Assembly: GCF_900141845.1 (NCBI RefSeq)
Contig: NZ_FQZB01000011.1
Span: forward strand, 1-64,000
Origin: Clostridium cavendishii DSM 21758
Lineage (GTDB): Bacteria; Bacillota; Clostridia; Clostridiales; Clostridiaceae
Reading direction: 5' to 3'
DNA: 64,000 nucleotides
How positions within the stretch are numbered: the first letter of the stretch is position 1; each line of letters opens with the position of its first letter. A program made the translations under genes and the position numbers. Shown here one piece after another: positions 1 to 9,004 of this stretch. The notes beneath the pieces were generated by a model. The model was not told the origin of the DNA and did not search any database. It saw nothing but the letters and a program-made list of their open reading frames with translations.

Positions 1-1571
1 CTTATACTTTTTACACTGCTTGGTATTTGAATACTAACTAAATTTGGACATTCACGAAATGCATCATACCCAATACTTTCTACACCTTCTTGAATTTCTA
101 TACTTGTTAGATTGTCACAAAGAGATAGTGCTTCAACTCCTATACTTTTTATGCTACCTGGTATTACTATACTTGTAAGATTATCTGTATTTTGCATCGC
201 CCAGCCTCTAATGTCTGTAACGTTATACACTTCATCATTGCATACAATTTTACTTGGCAATATAAGTTTTGAATCTATTTCTCCTACTACATCATTCACA
301 CTTACACATTTATTATTAGCATCTGTTAACCTAAATTTTATACCTTTTATTGTAACGCAGTTATCTTTAAAATCACTATCTGTTTTCCATTCTGTTAAAT
401 CACTTATTCCAACCATTGTAGGATTTAACATTCTAGCTTTATTTTTAGATTTTTTATCTGTTGTTGAATTACTCTTATCAATTTTAGAAGATGAATCTTC
501 AGCTGATTTCTCTATTTTAGCATGACTACCTATTCCACTACTTCTTAAAAGCATTTCAGTACTATCACATTTCGTTATTCCATTATGATCTATAAACACT
601 CTTGTTCCTTCATCAGATTCTAAGCTTTTAAGTCTGCTTTCCCCATAAAATGTATGGTTTTCTGTGATAGTTATTGTACCTGGTATTTTTACAACTTCTA
701 AATTATCACATCCATGAAATACATCATATCCGATGCTTGTTAATTCACCTGTTAATTCTACCGATTTTAACTTACTACAACCATTAAACGTATTATTTTT
801 CAAACTTTTCACTTTACTTGGAATTATTATATTCTCTAATCCAATACAATTATAAAATGCATTCTCCTCAATAGCTTGTACACTTTCTGGAATTGTAATA
901 TTTTCAAGATTATTACACGAGAAAAATGCTCCATCTTCTATAGTTATTACACTATTAGGTATTGAATATTTCTCTTTTGCTTTTCCTTCTGGATATCTTA
1001 TTAACTTTGTTATTCCTTTATTAAATAAAACTCCATCTTTACTTTCATAGTTTTGATTATTCTTATTAACATTTATGTTTAATAAATTACCACATCCATT
1101 AAATGCAGTTTCGTCTATGTACATTATATTACTTGAAATCTCTATACTTTTTAGGCTACTACAGTTAAGAAATGTACCACTCTCTATTTTAGTTACATTA
1201 CCTAAATTATCTATACCAGTTAAATTACTACAATTATGAAATGCATACTTTCCTATGGTTTCTATTGTATCAGGAAGTATTACTTTTTTAAGATTCTTAG
1301 ACTTAGCAAATGCCATTTCACCTATAATCTTTACTGGAACTCCATCAATTTTACTTGGTATCTCTACATTCGGCTCAGTTCCAGTATATCTTGTTATTGT
1401 TCCAGTTGATTTATCAAATTTAAAATTTTCCTTTGCCTTTACCTTATTAGCATCAATATTGTCTTGATTGTCTTGATTTTTAATAATTACTGCTGCTTGT
1501 ACAACAGAATTTAAATTTGAAGAAATTATTGATGTAGCCAAAATTAAATTCATAATTTTTTTCCTTAGCAT
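1..1571 (-). CDS. BspA-type leucine-rich-repeat secreted protein (3' end off window)
   Basis: The frame is open from an ATG at 1571 to the left edge, so the C-terminus is missing. An AAGGGGG ribosome binding site lies a few bases upstream. The N-terminus looks like a signal peptide (MLRKKIMNLILATSIIS, then a VQAA-type cleavage region). Roughly residues 55-300 are tandem LRR_5/BspA repeats of about 23 residues, with recurring phrases such as 'IPSSVKSI' and 'AFYNC'. A Ser/Lys-rich linker near residues 340-375 is followed by a second LRR block that runs off the edge. Family members are surface or secreted proteins often involved in binding. The ligand cannot be read from sequence. Confidence 0.85.
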   Translation of the reverse strand, partial: MLRKKIMNLILATSIISSNLNSVVQAAVIIKNQDNQDNIDANKVKAKENFKFDKSTGTITRYTGTEPNVEIPSKIDGVPVKIIGEMAFAKSKNLKKVILPDTIETIGKYAFHNCSNLTGIDNLGNVTKIESGTFLNCSSLKSIEISSNIMYIDETAFNGCGNLLNINVNKNNQNYESKDGVLFNKGITKLIRYPEGKAKEKYSIPNSVITIEDGAFFSCNNLENITIPESVQAIEENAFYNCIGLENIIIPSKVKSLKNNTFNGCSKLKSVELTGELTSIGYDVFHGCDNLEVVKIPGTITITENHTFYGESRLKSLESDEGTRVFIDHNGITKCDSTEMLLRSSGIGSHAKIEKSAEDSSSKIDKSNSTTDKKSKNKARMLNPTMVGISDLTEWKTDSDFKDNCVTIKGIKFRLTDANNKCVSVNDVVGEIDSKLILPSKIVCNDEVYNVTDIRGWAMQNTDNLTSIVIPGSIKSIGVEALSLCDNLTSIEIQEGVESIGYDAFRECPNLVSIQIPSSVKSI

Positions 1572-2166
1572 AATTATCCCCCTTATAACTCATACAATAT
1601 TCTAATTATAAATAGTTCTTATTAGCAATTATTTCATTTTATTCATAATTATTATATTTATATTATATACAGATTAATCGCATATTTCTACAAGTTTCTT
1701 GCATAGTAATTATATTACATAAATACACTAATTAAACTATCGTAAGATTAATGCCTTTTCTAAAATATTAAATACAGCTTTTCTACTCTTTCATATTTTA
1801 TTATTATAATTTATTGTATATTTTAAAGTATAAACGCCTACTACAAAAAACACCTTCTTGTAAAAATTTATTTATCTAAGGTATTATTACAAATAAAAAA
1901 GATAATTTAAATTGAAGATTACTCATACAAAGGATATAATGAAATTACTCTTTGATAATCACCAAATCCGTAGTTTGGTGTTTATCCAAAATCTATTAAA
2001 ATTTTTAATTTCATAAAAATATTAATTAAAAATAATACATTTAAAATTTACTTTAACACTTGTTTTAGCTATGCTATCTCAAATTGTCCTAATATCAGAA
2101 AGGAAAAAAATTATATTAAAGTATTTTTTTAACTTATACGAAATCCAAAACTAGAGAGGAATTGTA
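1572..2166. other. Intergenic region, divergent promoters
   Basis: About 600 AT-rich bases separate the divergent LRR and methyltransferase genes. I see no gene. A perfect 7-bp inverted repeat (CACCAAA/TTTGGTG, 7-base loop) lies at 1960-1980 without a T-run on either side, so it is not a convincing terminator; it might be an operator. Confidence 0.4.
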
Positions 2167-2775
2167 ATGAGAGAACAATATTATGAAAAACTATTAAATA
2201 TAAAAACTTTAGAGGAACAAAAAGTATTCTATCAATCATTGCACTATAGCACATATGAACCAACCCCTTACTCTGCATTAGAAATATTATGTGAGCAATA
2301 TAATTTTACTGCTGAAGATAGTATAATTGATTTTGGATGTGGCAAGGGACGGTTTAACTTTTATATAAACCATTTTTTTGATTCCACAGTTAAAGGTATA
2401 GAAATGAATACATTTTTCTATAAGGAATCTATTGATAATAAAAGAAATTATTTAAAAAAACATAAAAAAATAAATGATAAAATTAATTTTTTAGATTGCT
2501 TTGCAGAGGAATATAATATAAGTCCATCAGATAATAAATTTTACTTTTTTAACCCTTTTTCTATACACATATTTATAAAAGTTATAGAAAACATTTTAAA
2601 TTCTGTAAAGGAATATAAAAGAACAGTAGATATTATATTATACTATCCATCAGAGGAGTATATTTACTTTCTAAATGACAATACCCCCTTTGTACTTTTC
2701 ACCGAAATAAAGCTACCTTACTTATACGATAAAAATCCTCGTGAAAGTTTTTTAATATATAGACTAGTCTATTAA
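2167..2775 (+). CDS. Class I SAM-dependent methyltransferase
   Basis: 202 aa. The SAM-binding motif I is clear at residues 53-63 (IIDFGCGKGRF), followed by an acidic residue in 'KGIEMN' at the expected end of strand 2. 'FFNPFS' near residue 130 sits where methyltransferases carry the NPPF/DPPY-like motif IV. The start has an AGAGAGGA site 7-8 bases upstream. The gene stands alone, with a bidirectional hairpin terminator 200 bases downstream, so the substrate cannot be inferred from neighbours. The Asn-Pro-Phe variant hints at a nitrogen target, but this is only inference. Confidence 0.75.
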   Translation: MREQYYEKLLNIKTLEEQKVFYQSLHYSTYEPTPYSALEILCEQYNFTAEDSIIDFGCGKGRFNFYINHFFDSTVKGIEMNTFFYKESIDNKRNYLKKHKKINDKINFLDCFAEEYNISPSDNKFYFFNPFSIHIFIKVIENILNSVKEYKRTVDIILYYPSEEYIYFLNDNTPFVLFTEIKLPYLYDKNPRESFLIYRLVY

Positions 2776-2970
2776 AAAAACATAATAACCTATAAATATT
2801 GTATTACTTAGGCAAATCTCCACTTCTACAATTCACTACTCGCTTATAATTATAAATAATTTTAGTGCTACCTATCTGAGATACATAATTTTTTTAGTAG
2901 TCTCTAAAAACACCTTAAAATGTCTTGCAAAAGTATATACATGGTTATACAACCTATATTTTATTTAAAA

Positions 2971-3005
2971 AAATGTAACTAGAATTAATAATCCTAGTTA
3001 CATTT
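2971..3005. terminator. Bidirectional hairpin terminator
   Basis: Perfect 12-bp stem (AAATGTAACTAG at 2971-2982, its complement at 2994-3005, 11-base loop) with A-run before and T-run after. It serves the methyltransferase gene on + and the RND gene on -. The rest of 2776-3132 holds nothing else recognisable. Confidence 0.8.
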
Positions 3006-3132
3006 TTATAAATTTTATCTAAACTATTTTCTAGATTAAAGCTACAATTAATATAATCTTAAACACTAAATATTGTTTTATATAGCATTAGATTATTTAT
3101 TATAAATTCTACACAATATATATTAGTAAATA

Positions 3133-6100
3133 TTATTCTTTTCCTAGTGCAATTAATTCATTTACATCATTATCTTGAGGCAGTCTTTTATCTCTTTCTA
3201 TAAGGCTATATATTACAGGAACAATTATAAGGGTTAATAAAGTGGATAAAGTAAGTCCCCCTATAACTACAATAGCCATATTTTGATACATAGTTTTTTC
3301 ACCAAGTAAATTAGCTGCTTGAGGTATAAGAGCCATTATAGTTGCTATAGCAGTCATGAATATTGGTCTTAATCTTACCATTCCTGCATTAATTAATGCT
3401 TCATGTACTGTCATACCCTCTTTTCTATTATTCCCTACTTTATCAAGTAAAACTATGGCATTAGTTACAACTATACCTATAAGCATAAGTAAACCTATAA
3501 GCCCAACCATTGATAATGCGTTTCTTGATATAAATAAAGCTAAAAATGCTCCAGCAGCCGCAAATGGCAAGGAGAATAATATAGCAAACGGTGCTTTAGC
3601 TTCTCCAAAAGCTAGAACCATTATTATATATACTAAAACTACAGCTACTAAAATAGCTACCATCATTTCTTTAAAACTAGTATTTAGTTCTTCAGAAGCA
3701 CCACCCTGAAGATAATCAACTCCTTTAGGAAAGCTAGATTTTATACTATCTATTTCTTTATAGGCTTTAGATGAAATTTTTTGAATATCTTCACTATTAA
3801 TATCTGCTGTTATAGAAGTATACAATTCACCATTTAATTGTTTAATTGATACAGGTCCATTAATAACACTTACATCTGCAATATCAGATAATTTTATATT
3901 TTCTCCCATAGGTGAGGCTATTTCTATATTCTTTACATTATCTAAAGATTTTAAATTATCTTTTGATATTCCAAGATATACAGATACATCTTTATCATTA
4001 TTTTTAAAGGTAGTTACAGTATTATAGCTAAGTAATTCTTGAACAGAAGTAGCAACTTGATAAGTTAATAAACCTTTCTCAGCGGCTTTATTCGCATCTA
4101 CTTTAATTGATATTTCAGGTTTACTATTTTCCAAGTTATTTTGAATATTTTTAAGTTCTTCTATTGTTTTAAGTTTATCTACAACAAGCATTGCAGATTT
4201 ATTAATATCTTCTTCTGATTTACCTCTTATATTTACAGAGAAACCATTCATAGAATTTCCACCAAGAAGTGATATTGGATTTATAGAATATTTTTTACCA
4301 TCAGATGACATAGCTCTTACCTTATCCATTATTTCAGTTGAAGCTTTATCTCTATCACTATTATCCTTTAATACAATTACAAAACCTGCAGAATTACTAG
4401 CAGATTTAGTTCCATTAGAGTTTTCAATAGAACCTACAGTAACACTTACTGATTCTATATCATTTCTAGATAACATATCTTTTTCAAATTTTTTAATTTC
4501 TTCATTAGTTGTTTTAGCATCAGTTCCAGCTGGCATAGCTAAGTTACCAGATAAGGAATTAGGAGTTTCCTTAGGTAAGTATTGAAGACCAACCTTAGTT
4601 ACTGTAAATATTGATACGGCTAAAAGTACTATAGATACAAAAATAGTAATAAGTCTATGCTTTAAGCACTTTTCTAATAAACGTTTATAAGTATTTGCTA
4701 TCTTACCATCGTGATTATTCTCTTTTATACGCTTTCTTCTAGTAAGCATTACCTTACTCATAGCAGGAACTACAGTTAATGCAACTAACAAAGATACTAC
4801 TAAACAAATTATTACAGTATAAGCAAAGGCTTTAAAGAAAGCTCCAATTTGACCACTTATAAATGAAAGTGGTAGGAACACTGCAATAGTTGTGATGGTT
4901 GAGGAAGTTATAGCCCTTGCAACTTCTGATGTTCCACTTTCTATTAGTTCAGTGTCTGCTTTTCCTTTTAAACTAGCCCGCCTATATATATTTTCTATTA
5001 CAACTATGGAATCATCAACTATACGCCCGACTGCTACAGCAATTCCAGAAAGGGACATAAGATTTATAGATATATTTAATCTTGGAAGTATAATTAAAGC
5101 TGTTAAAACTGATAAAGGTATTGAAATTACAGCTATAACTGTTGCTCTTATATCCTTTAAGAATATAGCTATAACAAGAATTGCAAATATAGTTCCAATT
5201 ACACCTTCCTTAAGCATATTATTTATAGAACTCTTAACATAAGTTGACATATCAAAAATCTTTTGAAAAGATATAGAGTTATCTTGATCGTGAAGTTTCT
5301 TTAATAGATCCTCAGTTTTTTTAGAGATTTCAACTTGATTTGCCGCAGGTGTCTTTGAAATACCTAGTATTAAGGCATCTTTACCATCAGATCTAACATA
5401 ACTATCACTTTCACCAGACTTTAACTCAACATTTGCAATATCACTTAAAAATGCTATTTCAATTTTAGGTTCAGTTCCGTTTGTAGACACTGCTGAAGAA
5501 TTAGAAGCTTTACTGCTTTGTGATTTTTGCATTTCACTAGCTTTAGCTTGTAATTCTGAGAATTTCTTAGCTTGGTTATTTAAATTATTTGAAAGACTTG
5601 TACTAAGAGCTTCTAATTTTTCTTTAGACGCCACAGCATCTTTACTAGCAGCAGCTACTTGTTCAGGTTTTAAGCTTGTATCTTTCGGATTAGCTTGGAA
5701 CTTATTTAAAATAGCTAAATCACTATCAAGTTGCATTTTTACCGCTTGGATTTGAGCGAGTGTAGCTATTGATTCTGTATTTCCACCAGTTAATTCTCCA
5801 ATACTTGCAGTGCCCTGAGCTACTTGTCCAAGACCGTTAGCTAGAGAATTCATACCAGCACTTGCTTGTTTAATAATATCTCCAAACATCTTAGATTGGT
5901 TAGGTGGAATAATAATAGGTAGAGATTTTATATCATCAATGGAAGTAATTTTCTTTTCTACTCTTATTGGTAGATTTTTATTATCTACATTTAAAGAACC
6001 TGTTGGGTATGAAAGATTATTTGCTTCAAGCATCGGCTTAATCTTATCTATTGTTAACCCTTTTTCTTTAAGTTTGTCTAAGTTTAAAGTGACATATACA

Positions 6101-6642
6101 TCGCTATTACTTATACCCGAAACAGCTATTTCACTTATTCCTTGTATACGACTTAATTCTGGTTTTAGGGTTTCATCAATGTATTTTTTTAAATCATCTT
6201 TTGATTTTGTAGTCTTTAAACTATATTCTGCAAATTCTCCACCACCTACGCTAAAGGTAGAGATTTTTGGTTTTAGAGCTTTTTCAGGTAATTTAACGTT
6301 ATTAACAACATCTTCTACCTGTTTTTTTACCTTCTCTATATCGCAAGAATAAGGAAATTCTGCTGTTAAAGTCACATAGTTTTCATTTGAAGTAGCTCTT
6401 ATCTGCTTTACTCCTTCTACTGAAGACATAGCTTTTTGCAGTGGATTCTCAATTTTTTCTGAAATTTCTCTAGATGTAGCTCCAGGATAAATTCCTGTTA
6501 CAAAAACATAGGGAACATTCATACTTGGGTAGAATTCTTGTTGCATATTCATAGTTGAATAGATACCACCAGATATTAGAACAAATACAAGTAAGAATAT
6601 TACAAAGGTATTTTTCAAGGAAAATTTTACAATATGCTTCAC
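3133..6642 (-). CDS. RND-family efflux transporter permease (AcrB/SwrC-like)
   Basis: 1169 aa, starting at GTG (6642) with AGGTGA 8 bases upstream. It has the hydrophobic N-terminal helix (residues 12-30), 'EFYPSMNVPYVFV' and 'GATSREISEKIENPLQKAM' typical of hydrophobe/amphiphile-efflux RND pumps. The paired transmembrane-helix-4 aspartates are D543/D544 in GRIVDDSIVVIEN, and two helix clusters occur at about 475-640 and 960-1150. Gram-positive homologues such as SwrC are about 1050 residues. The excess is an insertion at roughly 245-393, rich in Ala, Gln, Ser and Lys and probably helical, in the first porter domain. No membrane-fusion or outer-membrane partner is encoded beside it. Function as a proton-driven exporter is inferred from family. 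Confidence 0.9.
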   Translation of the reverse strand: MKHIVKFSLKNTFVIFLLVFVLISGGIYSTMNMQQEFYPSMNVPYVFVTGIYPGATSREISEKIENPLQKAMSSVEGVKQIRATSNENYVTLTAEFPYSCDIEKVKKQVEDVVNNVKLPEKALKPKISTFSVGGGEFAEYSLKTTKSKDDLKKYIDETLKPELSRIQGISEIAVSGISNSDVYVTLNLDKLKEKGLTIDKIKPMLEANNLSYPTGSLNVDNKNLPIRVEKKITSIDDIKSLPIIIPPNQSKMFGDIIKQASAGMNSLANGLGQVAQGTASIGELTGGNTESIATLAQIQAVKMQLDSDLAILNKFQANPKDTSLKPEQVAAASKDAVASKEKLEALSTSLSNNLNNQAKKFSELQAKASEMQKSQSSKASNSSAVSTNGTEPKIEIAFLSDIANVELKSGESDSYVRSDGKDALILGISKTPAANQVEISKKTEDLLKKLHDQDNSISFQKIFDMSTYVKSSINNMLKEGVIGTIFAILVIAIFLKDIRATVIAVISIPLSVLTALIILPRLNISINLMSLSGIAVAVGRIVDDSIVVIENIYRRASLKGKADTELIESGTSEVARAITSSTITTIAVFLPLSFISGQIGAFFKAFAYTVIICLVVSLLVALTVVPAMSKVMLTRRKRIKENNHDGKIANTYKRLLEKCLKHRLITIFVSIVLLAVSIFTVTKVGLQYLPKETPNSLSGNLAMPAGTDAKTTNEEIKKFEKDMLSRNDIESVSVTVGSIENSNGTKSASNSAGFVIVLKDNSDRDKASTEIMDKVRAMSSDGKKYSINPISLLGGNSMNGFSVNIRGKSEEDINKSAMLVVDKLKTIEELKNIQNNLENSKPEISIKVDANKAAEKGLLTYQVATSVQELLSYNTVTTFKNNDKDVSVYLGISKDNLKSLDNVKNIEIASPMGENIKLSDIADVSVINGPVSIKQLNGELYTSITADINSEDIQKISSKAYKEIDSIKSSFPKGVDYLQGGASEELNTSFKEMMVAILVAVVLVYIIMVLAFGEAKAPFAILFSLPFAAAGAFLALFISRNALSMVGLIGLLMLIGIVVTNAIVLLDKVGNNRKEGMTVHEALINAGMVRLRPIFMTAIATIMALIPQAANLLGEKTMYQNMAIVVIGGLTLSTLLTLIIVPVIYSLIERDKRLPQDNDVNELIALGKE

Positions 6643-7055
6643 TTACGTTCACCTCGCTTTAATGTATTTAATTGAAAGATAAGTATAATCCTATTGTCCT
6701 ATTTTTAATAAATAAAAATACCTAATTAATTTATAATATAGATATTAACACCTCCAAAATTAATTACTATTTAACCAATCATTTATTTATATATGAATTA
6801 TATCATACAAAAGTAAAATACTGGTTATAACTGATAAATTATTACAACTCATTTATTTTATTGAGCTTTTTAACTAACTTCCTAGAAAAACTACCATACT
6901 CCTATAAATGTGAATTAATATTAAAATTATGTATTAATATGCAAAAATAATCTTATATAAATATAATATAAATTTATTTAATTATAAAAAAGTTACTATA
7001 GTCACTAGGATTTAATGACTATAGTAACTTTTTAAGTTTATTTGTAATCTATCCT
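6643..7055. other. Intergenic region upstream of the RND gene
   Basis: About 410 AT-rich bases. It holds the RND promoter region and a strong hairpin at 6986-7033 (stem AAGTTACTATAGTCA and complement, flanked by A5 and T5) that terminates the DUF2809 gene from the right and could act in both directions. No gene seen. Confidence 0.7.
6986..7033. terminator. Terminator after DUF2809 gene
   Basis: Perfect stem of about 18 bp with an 11-base loop, ending in a T-run when read on the minus strand. It lies 25 bases past the stop of the 7056-7439 gene. Confidence 0.85.
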
Positions 7056-7439
7056 TTATTTACTAGTTTTTAAAGGGTTCTTAGACATTTTCTCAAACAT
7101 AATTAAAATCATAGTTCCTATGAAATAACACAAAATATCCTGCAAATCAAAGGAATCACCTATAATTGTTGCAATTATTTTATGCTTTTCTAGATGTAAT
7201 ACTCTTACAATATGAAAATACTGCATTATTTCAACTGTTGTAGCAAATAAGAATAGGTAGATAGGCAAATGTCTTATTGACTTTTTTGTAAATCCTTTTA
7301 TTAAGGTATATATTAAAATAACTACTAGAATATCTCCAATGTAAGGTCTAATAATTGTATCGTGGACAAAAAGAGCTATAAATATTTCAGTGAGTAATAA
7401 AATAATAAAAGCTAATATATACTTTATATTTAGTTTCAT
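7056..7439 (-). CDS. DUF2809 family membrane protein
   Basis: 127 aa with four predicted membrane segments. It carries the family's hallmark 'IRPYIGDILVV' near residues 30-40 and 'MQYFHI' near residue 90. DUF2809 proteins are small integral membrane proteins of unknown function. The ATG at 7437-7439 has only a weak upstream AGGT-like site. The gene is monocistronic and ends at the strong terminator just downstream. Confidence 0.75.
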   Translation of the reverse strand: MKLNIKYILAFIILLLTEIFIALFVHDTIIRPYIGDILVVILIYTLIKGFTKKSIRHLPIYLFLFATTVEIMQYFHIVRVLHLEKHKIIATIIGDSFDLQDILCYFIGTMILIMFEKMSKNPLKTSK

Positions 7440-7910
7440 GATGCTTACCTACTTTCATTTGTTCATAAATTTTATTAATTAACAAATAACGTATTTACTA
7501 ATTTAGTTCACCTATTATATATTTAACATCTATATAATCAGTTAACCATACACCATTTTCTGATAAGTAGAAACTTGCCATATAACAAAATATTAACACT
7601 TTATAAGTGTTTGGTGAAGAAAAAATATTGTTCATTAAATAAATTTTAAAAATAGTAATGAAGATAGGGGTATACCACCAGATAGATATGCAGTGAATTA
7701 AATATTAAATTTTATGGGACTTACATTTTAAGATGATTGGAGAATCTGTAAGGCTAATAAGGGAATGAGCTTAGAAGTGGTGATGAAAAATATGAGGATT
7801 ATCATATAAGATATTTACTTGAAAGTGGCAAAAAAGTGATTTTGGTAGATTTGCTTAACTAAAAAAGTAACGATGTTAATTTTTTGAAAATTAACATCGC
7901 TCATTTGAGT
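7440..7910. other. Intergenic region with decayed coding traces
   Basis: About 470 bases with no intact gene. On the + strand, 7780-7862 reads as a short in-frame stretch (DEKYEDYHIRYLLESGKK...) ending in TAA, and 7650-7698 reads EDRGIPPDRYAVN then stop. These look like scraps of a lost gene that I cannot identify. A hairpin terminator for the protease gene lies at 7871-7899. Confidence 0.4.
7871..7899 (-). terminator. Terminator of the protease gene
   Basis: Perfect 13-bp stem (CGATGTTAATTTT and complement, 3-base loop) followed on the minus strand by TTACTTTTTTAG. It starts 11 bases after the protease stop codon. Confidence 0.8.
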
Positions 7911-8615
7911 CTAGATTAACGTAAAGTTACAATTGAAAGCATCCAATTGACTTTGTATTGGAAGAGCATAACCTATATTGCTTAAGTAACCTTTCTGAAT
8001 ACGAAAATTTAGTCCAATGATTTGATTGGTATCTTTAAGTATTAATACAGAACCCGAATCACCACCAAACATCCAAGGTTTACCGTCAGGGTTACCAACG
8101 CCATGTACTTCTATTAAATTAGTAAAACCATCTGTTGAAGCGGTAATAGAGTCTATTACTCCAGTAGTGAATTCAGTACTACAACCATATTTATAGACAA
8201 TGTCGCCAACTTTAGGTGTACCTATTGAAGATATATTTACCTTAGTAGGCTCATTATGTCCTTTTAAAACACTATTTTCATACCTTCTATCAAAAACTAA
8301 ATGAACAATGCCACAATCTGTACTTCTCTGTCCACTTTGATTAAATCCTTTTGTATATATACCGCATAAACTTTCTTTAACATTAGGATGTGGTTGGTAA
8401 ACTTCTTCATTTGGATTGGAATGAGTAAATACATGTTCACACGTTAACATGTATTTTCCTGGATGAATTCCAAAGCTTTCGTTACCAGTTTCAGTGCGTA
8501 AGAAACAGCCTATCGATCCAGGATCGTGAGTATGACTTTTTCCACAAAACCCTATCCCCATAAACATAGGCTCATGACGATCCAGAGGATTAATATCATT
8601 CAATTTTAAATTCAT
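7911..8615 (-). CDS. Trypsin-like serine peptidase (PA clan), no signal peptide
   Basis: 234 aa. The chymotrypsin-fold triad can be picked out: H61 in 'LTCEHVF', D100 in 'RSTDCGIVHL' and S187 in 'FGGDSGSVLI'. The order H-D-S and the GDSG motif are those of S1-like peptidases; the length is close to a bare catalytic domain. There is no hydrophobic N-terminus, so it is predicted to be cytoplasmic or released by lysis, unlike most bacterial trypsin-like enzymes. It is divergent from the 453-aa orphan at 9005, from which it is separated by about 390 bases. GAAAGGA precedes the start at a plausible distance. The substrate is unknown. Confidence 0.8.
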   Translation of the reverse strand: MNLKLNDINPLDRHEPMFMGIGFCGKSHTHDPGSIGCFLRTETGNESFGIHPGKYMLTCEHVFTHSNPNEEVYQPHPNVKESLCGIYTKGFNQSGQRSTDCGIVHLVFDRRYENSVLKGHNEPTKVNISSIGTPKVGDIVYKYGCSTEFTTGVIDSITASTDGFTNLIEVHGVGNPDGKPWMFGGDSGSVLILKDTNQIIGLNFRIQKGYLSNIGYALPIQSQLDAFNCNFTLI

Positions 8616-9004
8616 ATTTTTAAATCATTCCTTTCAGTTTATAAATAGTAAAATATAATGAAACTTATAATTATTTAGAATGTTTATAAAAAATTCAATA
8701 CATATTTATTTTTATAAAAATAATTCTAATTATACAATGAAATACTTAGAGTATTTTATATGTATTTACATATACAGATATTTTGGAGATTATAGAAAAT
8801 ATAACTTTATATAAAAATATTTAATTATAAGATTTATTAGATAGATTGGATAATTTTAAGTACAAATAAGGTGAATAAATTTTATATTTAAGCCTAAAAT
8901 AAAAAGGCAGTTAATTGATTAGCTACAAGATTAAAATTATGTTATAAAATAATAATTCTTTTATAAAGCTAATCTGATAATAGTTAAAAAGGAGATGTGT
9001 ATAA
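8616..9004. other. Divergent promoter region
   Basis: About 390 AT-rich bases between the divergent protease and orphan gene. No gene or clear operator seen. The right end carries the AAAAAGGAGATG ribosome binding site of the 9005 gene. Confidence 0.4.

Noticed and set aside
112..1467. Open frames on the + strand inside 1-1571
   Set aside because: They are shadows of the minus-strand LRR protein, which has a signal peptide, ribosome binding site and repeats; the + frames have none.
1960..1980. Hairpin CACCAAA/TTTGGTG as terminator
   Set aside because: Short stem and no T-run on either strand; it lies between divergent genes, where no terminator is needed.
3356..6352. Three + strand frames opposite the RND gene and a short minus frame at 6470-6652
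   Set aside because: Out-of-frame shadows of a well-supported 1169-aa gene.
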